Assembly (NCBI GenBank): GCA_947471745.1
Contig: CANJKZ010001038.1
Location: 248,001 to 312,000 of the forward strand
Source of the DNA: Closterium sp. Naga37s-1
Taxonomy: Eukaryota; Streptophyta; Zygnematophyceae; Desmidiales; Closteriaceae
Length of the DNA: 64,000 bases
Direction of reading: 5' to 3'
Position numbers and translations under genes: made by a program
Part shown: positions 31,316 to 43,576 of the stretch, piece after piece
Layout of the letters: each line of letters begins with the position of its first letter
Position numbering within the stretch: the first letter of the stretch is position 1
The notes under the pieces: generated by a model
Told to the model about the DNA's origin: nothing
Database searches by the model: none
What the model saw: only the letters and a program-made list of their open reading frames with translations

Positions 31316-33528
31316 TTCTGGATGCAGGGCAGCACGCATGAAACAAGAGGAAGCATCGCAAAAAAACGGGGCTCAGATAGTTACTGGAGAGATTCCCTAG
31401 GTTAACCCAAGAGTTGGTTGTACAGGCCATACCCGAATGACACTCAAAAACATGCCCAATTGACGCTTTGAAACTCACAAGAATTGGTGGACGAATCCTA
31501 GCCGCACATCTCAATTTGAACAACAGCTACCCTTCCGTAAGTTTGAATGTGAAGTCCCTGCGCCTCGCCTACGTGTAATGCCCGTATTTGATGTGCCCAA
31601 GATAATTTCCCGTAACTTTGAATGTTCTAACTCTTTACTTCACATACGTGTAACGCGCGTATTTGCGGAGTCAGTTCACAAGCTCGCGATATAACTGGTC
31701 GATTTTGCCAGATGTCAACAAAAACACAATTCGTCTGGGTGAATGAAAGTAAAACTGATTGGGTAACGACATCGTGTTTGCGAAACTAAAACGCGTTACT
31801 AGTTACAAATTTGTTTTTCCGTTCTTACGTCACTTCATTTTTACACTGAAAATTTTTAATCAAGTTTATAGGGTTACCCCGTAACAGGTTCCAGAAACAA
31901 ATCGCCAACAATATAATATGCAATTACAAATCCTCAGGGATCTGAATTTTCTTACTAAAACGTGTATTGCAAAACCGATAATTGAATCCTGATTATATTA
32001 ACAATGACCCTTTCAATATCGAACATGAACCAGAAGTGTGCACTAGAAAATGTGTATATTAAGGACATAATAAGGCATCACCTTGCTGCACATCTTGTAC
32101 GAAAATATTACTATTACAGACAGAAAAAGCATAGAACATGCACTACCTAGGATCATAAGATTAGAGCTTGATAGAATCCATGAGAGCTACCAGGAATGAA
32201 CAAATCAACTTGATTCGCTGCACAGCAGGAACGATACTAGTGAGTGAGAGAACAATAAAAAAATCAACAATAGGCTTACGTGCAGTTCGTGAAGACTTGA
32301 CAGCGTTGTCAGTCGCTGAACATTATCATAACTGGCCTGCAAGACAGCAAGGCAACAAAACAAGTCACGCTGAGCTCACTGCGGTGACGACTTCAGTTCC
32401 TACCAGAGACACAAACGAGGCAGCTGGGACATGAACGCACCTTGCTGCCTGTCTGATGCAGGGCGCTCCGTCAGGTTCGCAAGCCTGTTACGACAAAAAA
32501 AAGAGAGAAAAAACAGTGAAAAGGGAAAAGGGATGCATTAAAATGGTACGACTAAGAGCTGACATCGTCTGGTCGGTGCGAACAATGACCTAACTATGCA
32601 TATCAGTCGAATACGTTAAAACTATAAAGAAGGGCTAACAGTGAGAAAGGAAAGTCGCACCTGGCGTCAAGAAAACTGAGCATCGGGGAAGGCGAAGTCG
32701 GTGTTAGCAGTCAGACGAAAGCAGACATATCCACAGAGCAGAAACAACTAACTGATGAAGGACGGGGTGTGAAAAATAGGCGAGCGAGGGTGGAAGGTGG
32801 AAGGGAGGGAACAGAGAAGATAGTTGGGGATGTGACTCTTCAGGAAAGTGGGAGAAGGGAGGGTGAGGTCGAGTTGGCAGGACAGGGAAGGAAAAAACAT
32901 TTGTCGGCGAAGAAAAAAATTCACTGTCGACGATTTATTTGACGCACAACTTACTGTTAAATAGCAGGTCAACCCAATTTTGAAACGGGCAGTAGATAGA
33001 GAAACTTTTTTGTTCAACTTTTTGTCTAAACCACACATACCACCACCAGTTCGCGCACCGCAAGGAATGCGTTGGAATCAGCTGGGGGCATCCAGCAAGG
33101 CCCTGATACCCTCACGTGGCAGGAGTTGAGCTGGAGCAGATGGCACAAAGAAACCTGATTCGTTAAAATCAGATCCCCCCTTGTGCGTTGGCAGACCTAA
33201 AAGGCTCATTCGAACTGCAAGCACAGCTGGAGGTTGAATGAACCTAGTCAAACCTCTGCTGGAGGGATACAGAAATGCGATGTTCGACAATCGCACTGGC
33301 GAACCGCGCTGCTGCCAGCGCGCAATTTCTCGAACACCACCGCACTGTTGCCAGGGCGCGACAGATACAACGCGGAAGCTGTAACAGCGTGGCAGATTCT
33401 CGAACCAATTGTACACAAAATTCATGCCGAAGAGCGAACCACTAACTAATCACGTTTGTTTCAAGGCCCAATTTTGAATGTAAAAAAGGAAACAAACAGT
33501 TTGTCATGAATGATAACAAACACAGGCA
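31316..33528. other. Host spacer, no gene recognised
   Basis: AT-rich with many stops to about 33000. A weak direct repeat ACGTGTAAYGC...CGTATTTG lies near 31575 and 31645. The most coding-like part is the minus frame 33078-33425 (115 codons from ATG 33425), which reads as ordinary mixed protein but has no recognised domain. It could be a small gene, an exon or chance. Confidence 0.4.
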
Positions 33529-33656
33529 TGTGAAATAATTACGAGGAATGATTGACAAGGAAAAGAGTTGGGTACAAATATGTAACCCTGGTAAACTGTA
33601 CCCCATACTGTCTACCCCACTACAGCCTAGAAAGACTATAGCATAAATGTTTGACA
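33529..33656 (-). repeat. Element D 3' LTR
   Basis: 128 bp, TGTGAAATAATT to TGTTTGACA on the + strand. Followed by CACCCCCATA, the complement of the TATGGGGGTG polypurine tract, at 33657-33666. Confidence 0.95.
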
Positions 33657-33857
33657 CACCCCCATAGGCAAAGTGGGGGAGAACAAGGGGTCACAAGACC
33701 AGTCAAGCAAGACAAGCTCAGGGTGGATCACAACGTCACCACACATTCCGAGCACATGCAGGATTATAAATCAAGGTGAACAAGCAAGACAGTGATCGCA
33801 ACCTAGCAAAGGTATACAGGCAGGTGCAAGATATATAGATCACAGTACAAAGCAAAG

Positions 33858-35720
33858 TCAAGAGGTAAGCAAGTGAGGCCAGGTAGGCACAAGACCTAAC
33901 ATAGTACAGAAGCGCTGATGATCACAAGGCTGAAGTGCCTTGGTAAAGATATCAGCAGTGTTGGCCTGAGAAGCCATGTAAGCAAGGCGCAGCTGGCCAC
34001 GCTATTGCAACTCACGTGCAAGGAAGTAGCGAAGAGCAATGTGCTTCGTTTTGTGCTCCAGTCTGTGCTCCTGACACAAGGCCAGCATGGCCTTGTTGTC
34101 TACGTACAGAACTGGAGGAGAACGAGGCGGCTCTCCCAGGTCGGTCAGCAGGTAGGTGAGCCAGCGTAACTCCTGTGCAGCCATGGCCCCTGCGTAGATC
34201 TTGGCCTCACAGCTGGGAGCCGAAAACAAAAGACGAGCGGGTAGACCGCCACGAAACAGAGCCGGAACCAATGCTGAAGGTGTAACCCTGTGACGACCAC
34301 TGCGTAGCCAAGTCGTCAGCCCAAGAAGCGTCTGCGTGACCAGTGAGGACCACTGAACGTCGCCCTCCAAGCACGAGCCCCATGCCCGACGTACTGCACA
34401 AGTAGCGCAACACCCTCTTAGCAGCATCCATGTGCTCCTTCCTATGTCGGCCAGTAGCGACATAGCGTGCTAGGATGCTAAGAGGGTATGCAAGGTCAGG
34501 TTGAGTGCAGGTCATCAGGTACATGAGGCAGCCCACAAGCTCTGGATACGGGCCACTCGGCTCTACGGACTCATCCGAAGGCAGAGCTGAGAGTGAGTGG
34601 CGCGTAGGCAGAGGAGTGGGCTGTGGCGAGGAGTACGTGAAGCGGAAGCGCTGAAGGACCTGCTGCACCATGTGTGACTGAGTCAAGGTAATGGTGCGCT
34701 GTGCTCTGTTCTGGGTGATCCACAAGCCAAGATAGCTTGTCAGCTGACCCAGGTCTGTGCATGTGTGTCTCTTCTACAGCTCCGACTTTACGTGGGCGAG
34801 TGCCTCAGTGTCAGCAGTAGCAAAAACCAAGTCGTCTACGTACACGAGAACGTAGAACGGCGGCAGAGTGGTGTCGGTGCGTAGAAACAGCGACGGGTCA
34901 GTAGTAGGGGGAGCAAACCCAAGAGCAGCAAGATCTCCTCGTGCAGGCTGCCCTGTAGGAAAGCAGTGCTGAAGTCAAGAGAGTGGAGCTCGTAGTCACG
35001 CTGAGCGGCAACGTGCAGCAGAACCCGAAGAGTGGTCATCTTCGGGGTAGGGGAGAAGGTCTGGAAGAAGTCAACTCCCTCACGCTGACTGAAACCACGT
35101 GCAACGTAACGCGCCTTGAAGACAGGCGAAGAACCCGGCGGCCGCTTCACCCTGAAAATCCACATGCCACTGACGATGTTCGCCCCAGGCGGGGGAACCT
35201 CGTCGACGTAGGTGCCTGTGGACTTCCAGGAAGCCATCTCTGCGTCCATGGCTGACTGCCACTGAGAGGAGTAGGGACCCTCTATTGCCTCTGCGTAAGA
35301 GCGCGGGGTCGGGATGTCTGGTGCATGCGGGTCTCCCTCAGGGGCAATCAGCATGGATACGAGATGAGGTAAAGCAGCGGCAAAGCACTCAAACTCCTCC
35401 TGTCTGTCCTCGAGGACGTCCGTGCCAAGAGCACACTCACCCCCGACGGACGGAGGACAGACAGACTCAGACTCAGCAACAAGACTAGCGGCGTAGTCGA
35501 GACGACCGTGAGCAGCAAAGTCGACAAGCTCAGCAACTAAGGCAGACGCAGCGGTGGACTCAAAGGAAGGGTTAGTGACAACAGTGGCTAGGAGACGCGT
35601 GACAGTAGGACTAGCAGCACGAAGGGAGTCAGACTCCGGGTCAGCAAGAGCAGGAAGAGAGGACGCAGGAGGAGACGGCAGAGGGACACGCTGTGGAGCA
35701 GTGGAAGGACGAAGCGCCAT
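33858..35720 (-). pseudogene. Element D RT and RNase H (broken)
   Basis: The frame 34836-35720 holds the RT N-terminal half. About 140 nt encoding the PPGFTGSFPPGTQW region are deleted near 34932, shifting the frame. YVDD remains near 34845. TAG stops replace Gln codons at 34774-34776 and 34002-34004. RNase H pieces occupy 34207-34725 and 34002-34463, and the natural end is at 33858. Confidence 0.85.
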
Positions 35721-35903
35721 CTGGTGTGTGCCTGGGACAGCAGGAGGACGCTGACGCGGAACACGACGATCAGTGCGAGCAGCACAAACAGGCGACGCAC
35801 GACGAGACTCAGGCGACGCAGGACGAGACTCAGGCTCACGACGCTCCGTAAGACCTCCGGTCGGACCAATGTAGGGGGAAGGACCAGGGAGTGGTGAGGC
35901 AGG

Positions 35904-37884
35904 CTATAACTGTGACTGCGACTGGACAGGCAGAGGACACTCTAAAGAGGGAGTAGGACCAGGAGCAGGCGGGAGACCAAGAACCTGCTGAAGGAGCGGA
36001 ACGAAGTACGGCCGCGGCCGCGCAGCGCCTCCAGAACCAGCAGAGACACCACCAGCACCCTCAGCTCCAGGGTCTCCAGCTACAACTCCCGCAGCACCAC
36101 CAGTAGCTCCAGCAGCTCCAGCACCTCCAGCTCCAACTCCCGCAGTAGCTCCAGTCCCACTAGCTCCGGAAACTCCAGTACGAGCACCTCCAGGGCCAGC
36201 GGCCCCAGCTGCTCCAGCACTAGCAGCACCTCCAGCAGCTCCAGCACCAGCAGTACCTCCAGCAGCTCCAGCACCAGCAGCACCTCCAGCAGCTCCAGCA
36301 CCAGCAGCACCTCCAGCAGCTCCAGCACCAGCACCACCTCCTACAGTAGGCCCCCCAGCTCCAGCAGCACGGCTACAGCGCCGAGCGTACCACTCACGAA
36401 GCTGTCGTGGAGAGAGGGGCTCCCGCCGCAACGGGACACTTGGAGGACCTCCAGTCCCAGCACCCCCTGACTCAGCAACCCCAGGCTCAGCACCCCCAGG
36501 CTCAGCACCCCCAGGCTCAGCACCCCCAGACTCAGCACCCCCAGGCTCTGCACGCTCAGGCTCAGCACCCCCAGACCCAGTACCCGCAGGCTCAGCACCC
36601 CTAGCAGCACCAGAGTCAACAGCTACCTGAGGGGGGAGGGGGTCTACCTGGGGAGGACCTGGCGTGAGGAAGAGCGGCGGGAGGGGGGGGAGGGGGGCAG
36701 TGCGGTAGGGGAAGAGACGGTAGTAGGGAACCGACTCGTCAAACGTGACGTCCTGAGAGGACAGAACACGGCGCGAGGTGGGGTGGTAAAACTGCCAGCC
36801 AGACGCGTCAGGGGGGAAGCCAAGGAAGACGCAGGGAACGGCACGGGAGGACAGCTTGTCTGCAGACAAGTCGCGGACGAAAGCTCGAGATCCCCAGACA
36901 CGGAACGCAGACGCATCGCCAACCTTCCCCGTCCTCCGCAGAGTGGGAGTGGCCTCCGGCATGGAGACCCGGGGCTGGAGGTTGATCTGATGCGCCGCGT
37001 ACTGAACCGCGAACGGCCACAGAAAATGGGGAGAAGCCGCATGGATCATGGACGTACGAGCGACATCCATGACCATGCCAATGCAGCGCTCAGCAATCCC
37101 ATTTTGCTGTGGAGAGGCCGGAAGCGTGAACGTCTGGCGGATGCCCTCCGCCCGACAGTAGGCCTGCAGAAGGTCGGAGGAAAACTCTCCACCTCTGTCT
37201 GAGTGCAGACGCACAACAGGAAAGTCCGAGCCGAAACTCTCTCTGAGTTGGAGACGAGCAGCGCGGATCCAGTCGATCAACACCTCAGTGACCTCACCCT
37301 TGCGGCGCAAGGGGAAGACTGTGGTGTAACGCGAGTAGTCGTCAACAACCAGCAGGAAGTAGCGCTCGTGACCCTGTCCACGGACGCGGGCTGGGCCCCA
37401 CACGTCCATGTGAAGAGTCTGCAGGGGAGCCTCTGTCGGAGGAAACTCGGAGGAGTGAGGAGCGGCGCGCTGCCGGCCCTCGATGCAGAGAACGCAGGTA
37501 GGGGCAGGCCCTGGAGGAAGGGGAGGAAGGGAAGGGGGGAGACCAGAGACAAGGACACGGGAGGCCATGCCTCTGAGACGAGGCACGGAGGGGTGACCAA
37601 GGCGGTGGTGCCAAAGGAGAGTCTCCTGAGACAGGAGGCGACACGAGCAGGGGGCAGACTCAAGGCCAGACCGGGACGCCGCAGCAAACACCTGACCCGA
37701 CGCGGCTACCTGACCAGTCGCAGTGACAGGAGGAGACTCAGTGGTAAGGGTGTACAGGCTGGACCCTGGCCGACGGGTGAACATGGCCAGGTGACGACCC
37801 ATCCGAGCACACGTGCAGTGTGTCATACGCTGATAGGCAAGGGTGAACTGGTGAACACCCCTATCCTGAAGATCAGCACCCGCC
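35904..37884 (-). pseudogene. Element D protease C-part, integrase and linker
   Basis: One long frame with HHRLGH, integrase MDVWG, HSDRGGEF and NGIAERC (the DD35E set is present), the DVTFDESVPYYR motif, GGAEP-type repeats and an LREWY motif, ending at a TAG (35904-35906) where relatives have CAG. It is cut from the upstream protease frame by one extra A near 37888. Confidence 0.85.
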
Positions 37885-39575
37885 ACCAAAGTTCGTAGAG
37901 AACGAGGGGAGGTGAAGACCAGACAGCGAGCCGGACGGAGCCGCAGGACACGGGAGAACAGTGGAGGAACGGGCCACAACTGGTCCCCCAGAGGGGTCAG
38001 CCAGAGAGACTGCCACAGGCCGACTGAGTGGCGAGAGTGTGGTGCAGTCGCGAAAGAAGGAGCGGGAAGCACCCGAGTCAAGGGTGAAAGTGTGTAAGAC
38101 CTGAGCCGACGCTGTACCTGAGAGAGCAGGCTCACCAGCACCTGGAGCAGTAGACTCACTAGCACCTAGCGCAGCAGCCTCAATGCCCGGGTCGGGCGGA
38201 ACACACAGGTAACAGTCACCCTCAGCACTAATAGACACAGCACACATAGCAGCAAGGATAGCATCAAAGTCAAGATCAAAAATAGCAACCCCCGACTTAA
38301 GCAGGATATCCCAGCGAGGGATCTCAGCAGAGCCAGGGAACTGTGTACGCCAGGCGTCAGTCAGGCGGCCGAAGCAGTGAGGTGTGGTGTGCGGGCCGCC
38401 GCACGTCTCTCCACTGCGGTCGCCGGTGCGAAGAACGTAAGTGCAGGGACCAGCACCCCCAGACCTCCCACGCCGAGCGTACCACTCACGGAGCTGCTGA
38501 GGCGACAGGGTCTCACGGGAGCGCTGCTGCTGCTGGCGCTGGTCACCGCTAGCGCCTCCCCGTTGCCCACCACCGCCCCCGCCACCGCCGCCGCCGCCAC
38601 CTCCACCCCCACTCCCGCTGCCTCCGCCGCCTCCACCTCCACAGCCGCCACCGAAGCCCCCACCCGAGCCACCACTCCCACCTCCACCTCCACCCCCACC
38701 CCCTCCGCCACCTCCACCGCCACCACCGCCGCCCCCGCCGCCCCCTCCACCCCCCTTGCCCCCCTTGCCCTTGCTGGTGCGGCGCCTCCCACTAGGAGCA
38801 GACGCAGCGCCGACCGACTCCGTGCCAACGAGGTCGACAGCAGTAGCAGAGGCAACAGAGGGCAAGAGGGGAGAGGGGGAGCACCCCTCAAAGAAATGGG
38901 AGAGGGGGAGCACCCCTCAAAGAAAGGGGCGCGAGGGTCACCACGAGAGGCCCCTTCAGCGACTATACTCTTCTCAGCTGCAAGGAGGCGTTCCTCGAGG
39001 AGGTCAACGGTGAGCGTGGTGGGGCAGAGGGAGAGGAAGTGGTCCCTGACCGAGCAAAGGGAGTCAGGGAGCCGGGTGATGAGGTAGTAGAGAGTGATGT
39101 ACATAGGGGGGGGGGTTCTTGGCGCAGAACTCGGCAGGAAGCGCAGCGCGGTAGCGGGTGTCACTAGTGCGGAGGTGCATGATGAGGTCAGCGACTATGG
39201 CAAAAGCGGCTAGATCAGGGAACAGGTACGGCAGCATGAGGCGACTAAGTGCAGCAGTGGCAGGGGAGGAGTAGCTCGCAACAACAGCGTCGTACAGAGT
39301 CTTAGCGGTCTTGTACTGACTAAAGTGCGCGCGCTCAGCAGACGGCAGGTGACTACGAATAGCAAGGCGGGCAGCAGCATCGCGAGTGGTCCACTGTGAG
39401 CGAACAGCACTATCAGCAGTGGCAGCAGGTGCAGCAGAGGCGCCAGACGTGAGATCAAAAAGCGAGACCTGATCTTTGCTATCGCACTGCAGGAACAGCT
39501 GTAGATCATCAACCCAGACCTCAAAATCTACTGCCCGACCCTCAGCATCGAATTTGAGTACGTTGGGGGCAGCCA
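37885..39575 (-). pseudogene. Element D gag and protease start (broken)
   Basis: Starts at ATG 39575 with the family Gag opening. The frame is lost at a G/C homopolymer near 39105-39115, then at a 29-bp tandem duplication at about 38878-38935. The last part (37873-38913) has the Gly-rich region, LREWY, knuckle C-x13-C-x3-H-x4-C and protease DSGAS. The Gag capsid-like part is complete but in pieces. Confidence 0.88.
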
Positions 39576-39599
39576 TGACAGCAGTAGCAGGAGCAGTAA

Positions 39600-40390
39600 G
39601 AGCAGCAAGAGCAGCAGTAGCGGCGCGACTCGATAGGGCGGCACGGCTAGGCAGGGCGGCGCGGTTCGGCAGTGCGCTTACCAGGGGCGGGTGGGTAGGG
39701 AGGCCGCTACTGGTGGGGCAGGGCCGTGGTGCGCCGGCAGGGTCGGGGCCGCAACTGGGCGGCAGGTCAGGGCCGCGGCTCGGCTGCAGGGCAGGGCCGG
39801 GGCAGAAGCGACAACAGCGGCGGCGGCGGCTTGTCACACCGGCGGAGGCAGGCTCGGCAGCGGCGGCAGGGACAGCAGCTGCTGCAGGGCTCCTCGGCGG
39901 CTGCTGCAGGTGGAGGCCGCGACTGGCGAGAGGGGCAGGGCGGGGCCGCAGTGGCGGGTCGCCGAGCAGAGCAGAGGAGGGCCGCGCCGAAGGCAGGGCA
40001 GGCCGCGACAGGTGACGGGGCGGGGCCGCGAAGGGCCGTGAGGGGGGCCTCGAAGAGCCACGAAGGGGGCCGCGAAGGGCCGTAAGGGGGGCCGCGACGG
40101 GCCGCTAAGGGGCCGCGGAGGGCCGTGAGGGGGCCGCGAAGGGCCGCGAAGGGGGCCGCGAAGGGCCGCGAAGGGGCCGCGAAGGGCTGAAAGAGGGGCC
40201 GCGAAGGGCCAAGAAGGGGCCGCAAAGGGGCCTTAAGGGGCGCGACGGGCCGCTAAGGGCAGGGGACGCGACGGGAGGGCAGGCGCACGGGGTGCAACTA
40301 GGGCAGGTGCGAAGCACGCTCCGGGCAGGTGAGGAAAAAAAAATTTCGTAGTAGTGGTGGGCCCTAGAAAACGTTCCCACTAGGGAACTC
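39600..40390. repeat. Element D GC-rich leader repeats
   Basis: Irregular GGGCCGCGAAGGGCCGC-type units, densest at 40010-40240, lie between PBS and gag. They differ from the leader repeats of C, A and G. Confidence 0.75.
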
Positions 40391-40529
40391 GCTCTGTACC
40401 ATGTGAAATAATTACGAGGAATGATTGACTAGGAAAAGAGTTGGGTACAAATATGTAACCCTAGTAAACTGTACCCCATACTGTCTACCCCACTACAGCC
40501 TAGAAAGACTATAGCATGAATGTTTGACA
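40391..40529 (-). repeat. Element D 5' LTR with PBS
   Basis: LTR 40402-40529 (128 bp). TGGTACAGAGC at 40391-40401, coding strand, is the primer-binding site, shortened by one base relative to the standard initiator-Met match. Confidence 0.9.
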
Positions 40530-40534
40530 AGGCA

Positions 40535-40849
40535 ATATCTGACCACGAGCACCAACAAGCCCACGCGTCGTGAAGTTTATGAATATATTGCCCACATTTT
40601 GCTGTCAAAAATACATCTGTGACAGATTCAAACAATCAACAACTGATTTCGAACATCACATTTGATATATATTTATCCGTACAAAAGATCCTCTGATATA
40701 AATACTCACCTCTAGGTTTGCACAAACACTTCCTGTACTGATATTGTACTGCTTCGTTTCCATTCAAATTATTGTTTGAGATATGTCTGGTATGTTGTTA
40801 ACGCCCTCATACATTTGCAGGCACAACGACATATACTCCGTTATATCTA
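40535..40849. other. Host spacer, nothing recognised
   Basis: AT-rich DNA right of element D. It would have been contiguous with 31316-33528 before D inserted. No repeats or coding signals are seen. Confidence 0.5.
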
Positions 40850-41738
40850 AACGAAATTTCTAATGATCATTCGTTCATTAACTATTATTTCAAGACTGCT
40901 GGACACATTTCGTACCACTCGCAGCATCTGGTACAGAGATATGGTATTCAAACAATTGGGTGTGTACAGCCATGCAATAATAGGCATGTGCGACACGCGG
41001 TGCCGTCTCAACATACGTTTGACATTTTTAACAAGGTTCCTCTTGATCAAACATTAATTTACTATACTATAAGGATGCTGGACCAATTTGGTGCCATTCG
41101 CAGCAATTGGTAGGAAGTTATGGTGTTCCAAACAACCGAGTAGCCAAAATTGTGCAAGGATATGCCTCTGCGATACATGGTGCCGTCTCGACATCGGTCT
41201 GTCATTTTTAACAAGGTTTCTTTTGATCAAACATCCACTTACTATATTGTAACGATGCTGGACCGATTTGGTGCCATTCGTAACATCTGATAGGAAGGTA
41301 TGGTGTTTCAACCAACCAAGCAGCAAAAACTGTGCAAGGATAGGCCTGTGTGACACGCGACATCGGTTTGTCATTTTTAACAAGATTTCTCTTGATCAAA
41401 CATTCATTTACTAAATTGTAAAGATGCTGGACCGATTTGGTGCCATTCGCAGCATCTGGTAGGAAGATGTGGTGTTTCAAACAACTAAGTAGCGAAAACT
41501 GTGCAAGGATAGGCCTGTGCAACACGCGGTGCCGTCTCGATATCGGTTTGTCATCTTTAACAAGGTTTCTCTAGATCAAACATTTATTTACTATATTACA
41601 AGGACGCTGGACCGATTTGGTGTCATTCGCAGCATCTCGTATCAAAATATTGTGTTTTAAACAACTGAGCAGCGAAAGCTGTGCTAGGATAGGCCTGTGC
41701 AACACGCGGTGCCATCTCGACATCAGTTTGCCATTTTT
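40850..41738. repeat. 180-bp tandem satellite, five units
   Basis: The anchor GATGCTGGACC (or near) recurs at 40894, 41074, 41254, 41423 and 41603, giving periods of 180, 180, 169 and 180. One unit lacks about 11 bp. Units differ by roughly 10-20%. 180 is nucleosome-scale and also 60 codons, and two minus-strand frames (41054-41383, 41208-41525) stay open across units. The array is cut on the right by element E's LTR. Confidence 0.9.
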
Positions 41739-41865
41739 TGTCAAACTTATATGCTATTGTCTGTTTAGGCTGTAGTGGGGTGGTTCCTATGGGGTACAAC
41801 ATTTCTAGGTTTTCCTACTTGTACCCACCCCTTTCCTAGTTCATTCACTCTTGTTCATTATGACA
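41739..41865 (+). repeat. Element E 5' LTR
   Basis: 127 bp, TGTCAAACTT to CATTATGACA. No partner in the window, but it closely resembles A's LTR in length, ends and core, and is followed by TGGTATTACGAGC (41866-41878), an initiator-Met-like PBS. Confidence 0.85.
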
Positions 41866-41951
41866 TGGTATTACGAGCCTAGGTTAGGCACCTAGGACCG
41901 ACTACTACTACGGGCCCGCCGTTCCGCTAGAAGCGCCCTCGTGCGCCTTAG

Positions 41952-42089
41952 TGTCAAACATTATATATGTTACTGCTGTGTAGGCTACAGTGGGTTAGCC
42001 TTTAGGGGGTACATTTCTCTAGGGTTTCATACTTGTACTCCAAATGTTTCTAGTTCATCACTTCTTGTTTTTGACATGGTATTAAGAGC
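41952..42089 (+). repeat. Element F 5' LTR with PBS
   Basis: LTR 41952-42076 (TGTCAAACAT to GTTTTTGACA) followed by TGGTATTAAGAGC at 42077-42089. GCGCCCTCGAGCGCC motifs follow at 42138-42205. Confidence 0.92.
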
Positions 42090-42617
42090 GTAGGTTTAGA
42101 CCTAGGATCGCTTACCTAAGGGCCCACCTTCCGCTAGAAGCGCCCTCGAGCGCCTTAATGACTTAGCGCCCTCGAGCGCCTCTCTCCTAGTGCGCCCTCG
42201 TGCGCCTCTCCTTCTCCTGCTGCCCGTGCGCAGCTCGCTAGTGCCGCGCGCGGCCTTTTTTTTTTTAGCGCGCGTAGCCCGCTAGCAGCCCGCGCGCGGC
42301 CTCTTCTGCGCGCGCGCCGACCGTTAGCCGCCCGCACGACCAGCGCCGCCCACGAGCAGCCCGCTAGCCGCCCGTCGACCGGCCCTTCTGGCCGTCCAGA
42401 GCGTCGCAGCCCTGCCCGTAGGCCGCCACGTCGCCCTCGTAGGCCGCCGCCCGCGCGCGACTGCAGCCCACGCACAACCGCGGACCGCCCGCTACAGCCG
42501 CCCCAGCGCAGGCCCACCGCTGCGCCGTGCCGCGTAGCCTAGTCCGAGCCGCGCCGCGCCGCCCTGCTCGAGTCGCGCCGCCCGAATCGCGCCGCCCTGA
42601 CCGAGCCGCGCCACCCC

Positions 42618-42696
42618 ACCTGCTACTGCTACTACTGCTACTGCTACTGCTACTGCTGCTACTGCTACTGCTACTGCTGCTACTGCTACTACCACT
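42618..42696 (+). repeat. CTGCTA-rich tract before gag ATG
   Basis: A CTG/CTA triplet tract abuts the F gag ATG. Element E has a similar CTG/CTC-rich tract at 56615-56727, and short versions precede gag in C and D. The tract contains no ATG and stays open, so it may be an unstructured 5' UTR that aids initiation. Confidence 0.6.
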
Positions 42697-43434
42697 ATGG
42701 CCAGTCCTACTGTTCTCACCTTTGACGCTAAGGGCCGACCGATTAAGTTTGATGTCTGGCTCGATGACCTGCACCTGTTCCTCCAGATCACTGCCAAGGA
42801 CGACGTTTCCCTGTATGACCACACGTCCGGCGCTGCTCCCGCACCTGCTGCTACGGCTGACAGTACTGCTCGCTCACAGTGGCAGACTCGTGACGCTCAT
42901 GCTCGCCTAGCCGTTCGCAGCCACCTGCCGTTAGATGAGCGCGAGCACTTCGGCCAGCATAAGACCGCTAAGGAGCTGTATGATGCTGTAGTTGCCCTCT
43001 ACTCCTCCCCTGCTACTGCTGCGATAGGCCGTCTCTCGCTGCCCTATCTCTTCCCGGATCTGTCTGCCTTCGCCACTGTAGCTGACCTCATCACTCACCT
43101 TCGTACTAGTGATCTCCGCTACCGTGCCGCGCTCCCCCCCGACTTCCTAGCCAAGAACCCTCCCCCGATGTACCTCACCCTCTACCACCTCGTCACTCGC
43201 CTCCCTGACTCTCTCCGCTCTGTCAGGGACCACTTTCTTGCTCTCTCACCCACCGATCTCACTGTCGACCTGCTCGAGAAGGAACTCCTTGCAGCCGAGA
43301 AGAGCATTGTAGCTGTAGGAGCCTCTCGTGGTGACCCTCGCACTCCCTTCTTTGAGGGATGTTCCCCCTCCCCCCTTCTCCCCTCCATTGCATCTGCTGC
43401 TGCTGTCGACATCCTCGGTGCTGAGGGGGCCGGA
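42697..43434 (+). pseudogene. Element F gag, N-terminal part
   Basis: 246 codons starting MASPTVLTFD, the family Gag opening, through TVDLLEKELL and CSPSPLLPS. Interrupted by element G exactly after the CCGGA target sequence; the frame resumes in phase at 50371. This domain is the one absent in A and G. Confidence 0.88.
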
Positions 43435-43576
43435 TGTCAACATATATTTTATATGTGTTGTTTAGGTTAGTCTAGGTGTTACGTTTCTACTTACTTGCAT
43501 GATTAGGGTTTGCTATATCTAGGGTTGTACTTCACATTTTCTATCAATTCATTCTTATCGTAACATGGTATAGAGC
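43435..43576 (+). repeat. Element G 5' LTR with PBS
   Basis: LTR 43435-43565 (TGTCAACATA to TATCGTAACA), then TGGTATAGAGC at 43566-43576, an initiator-Met-like site missing one base. Three CCTTAGGCGATTTTT-like units follow at about 43588-43635. Confidence 0.93.

Larger units (their letters stand above)
33529..40529 (-). mobile_element. Element D: full-length dead copia
   Basis: 128-bp LTRs with three differences and perfect AGGCA duplications (33524-33528, 40530-40534). Same family and order as C, including Gag. Inactivated by a homopolymer shift, a 29-bp duplication, a one-base insertion, three CAG-to-TAG stops and a deletion in RT. It is a single, un-nested insertion. Confidence 0.95.

Noticed and set aside
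39100-39120. Programmed frameshift at the G run in D gag
   Set aside because: C and F read through this region in one frame, and D has many other lesions, so slippage damage is the simpler reading.
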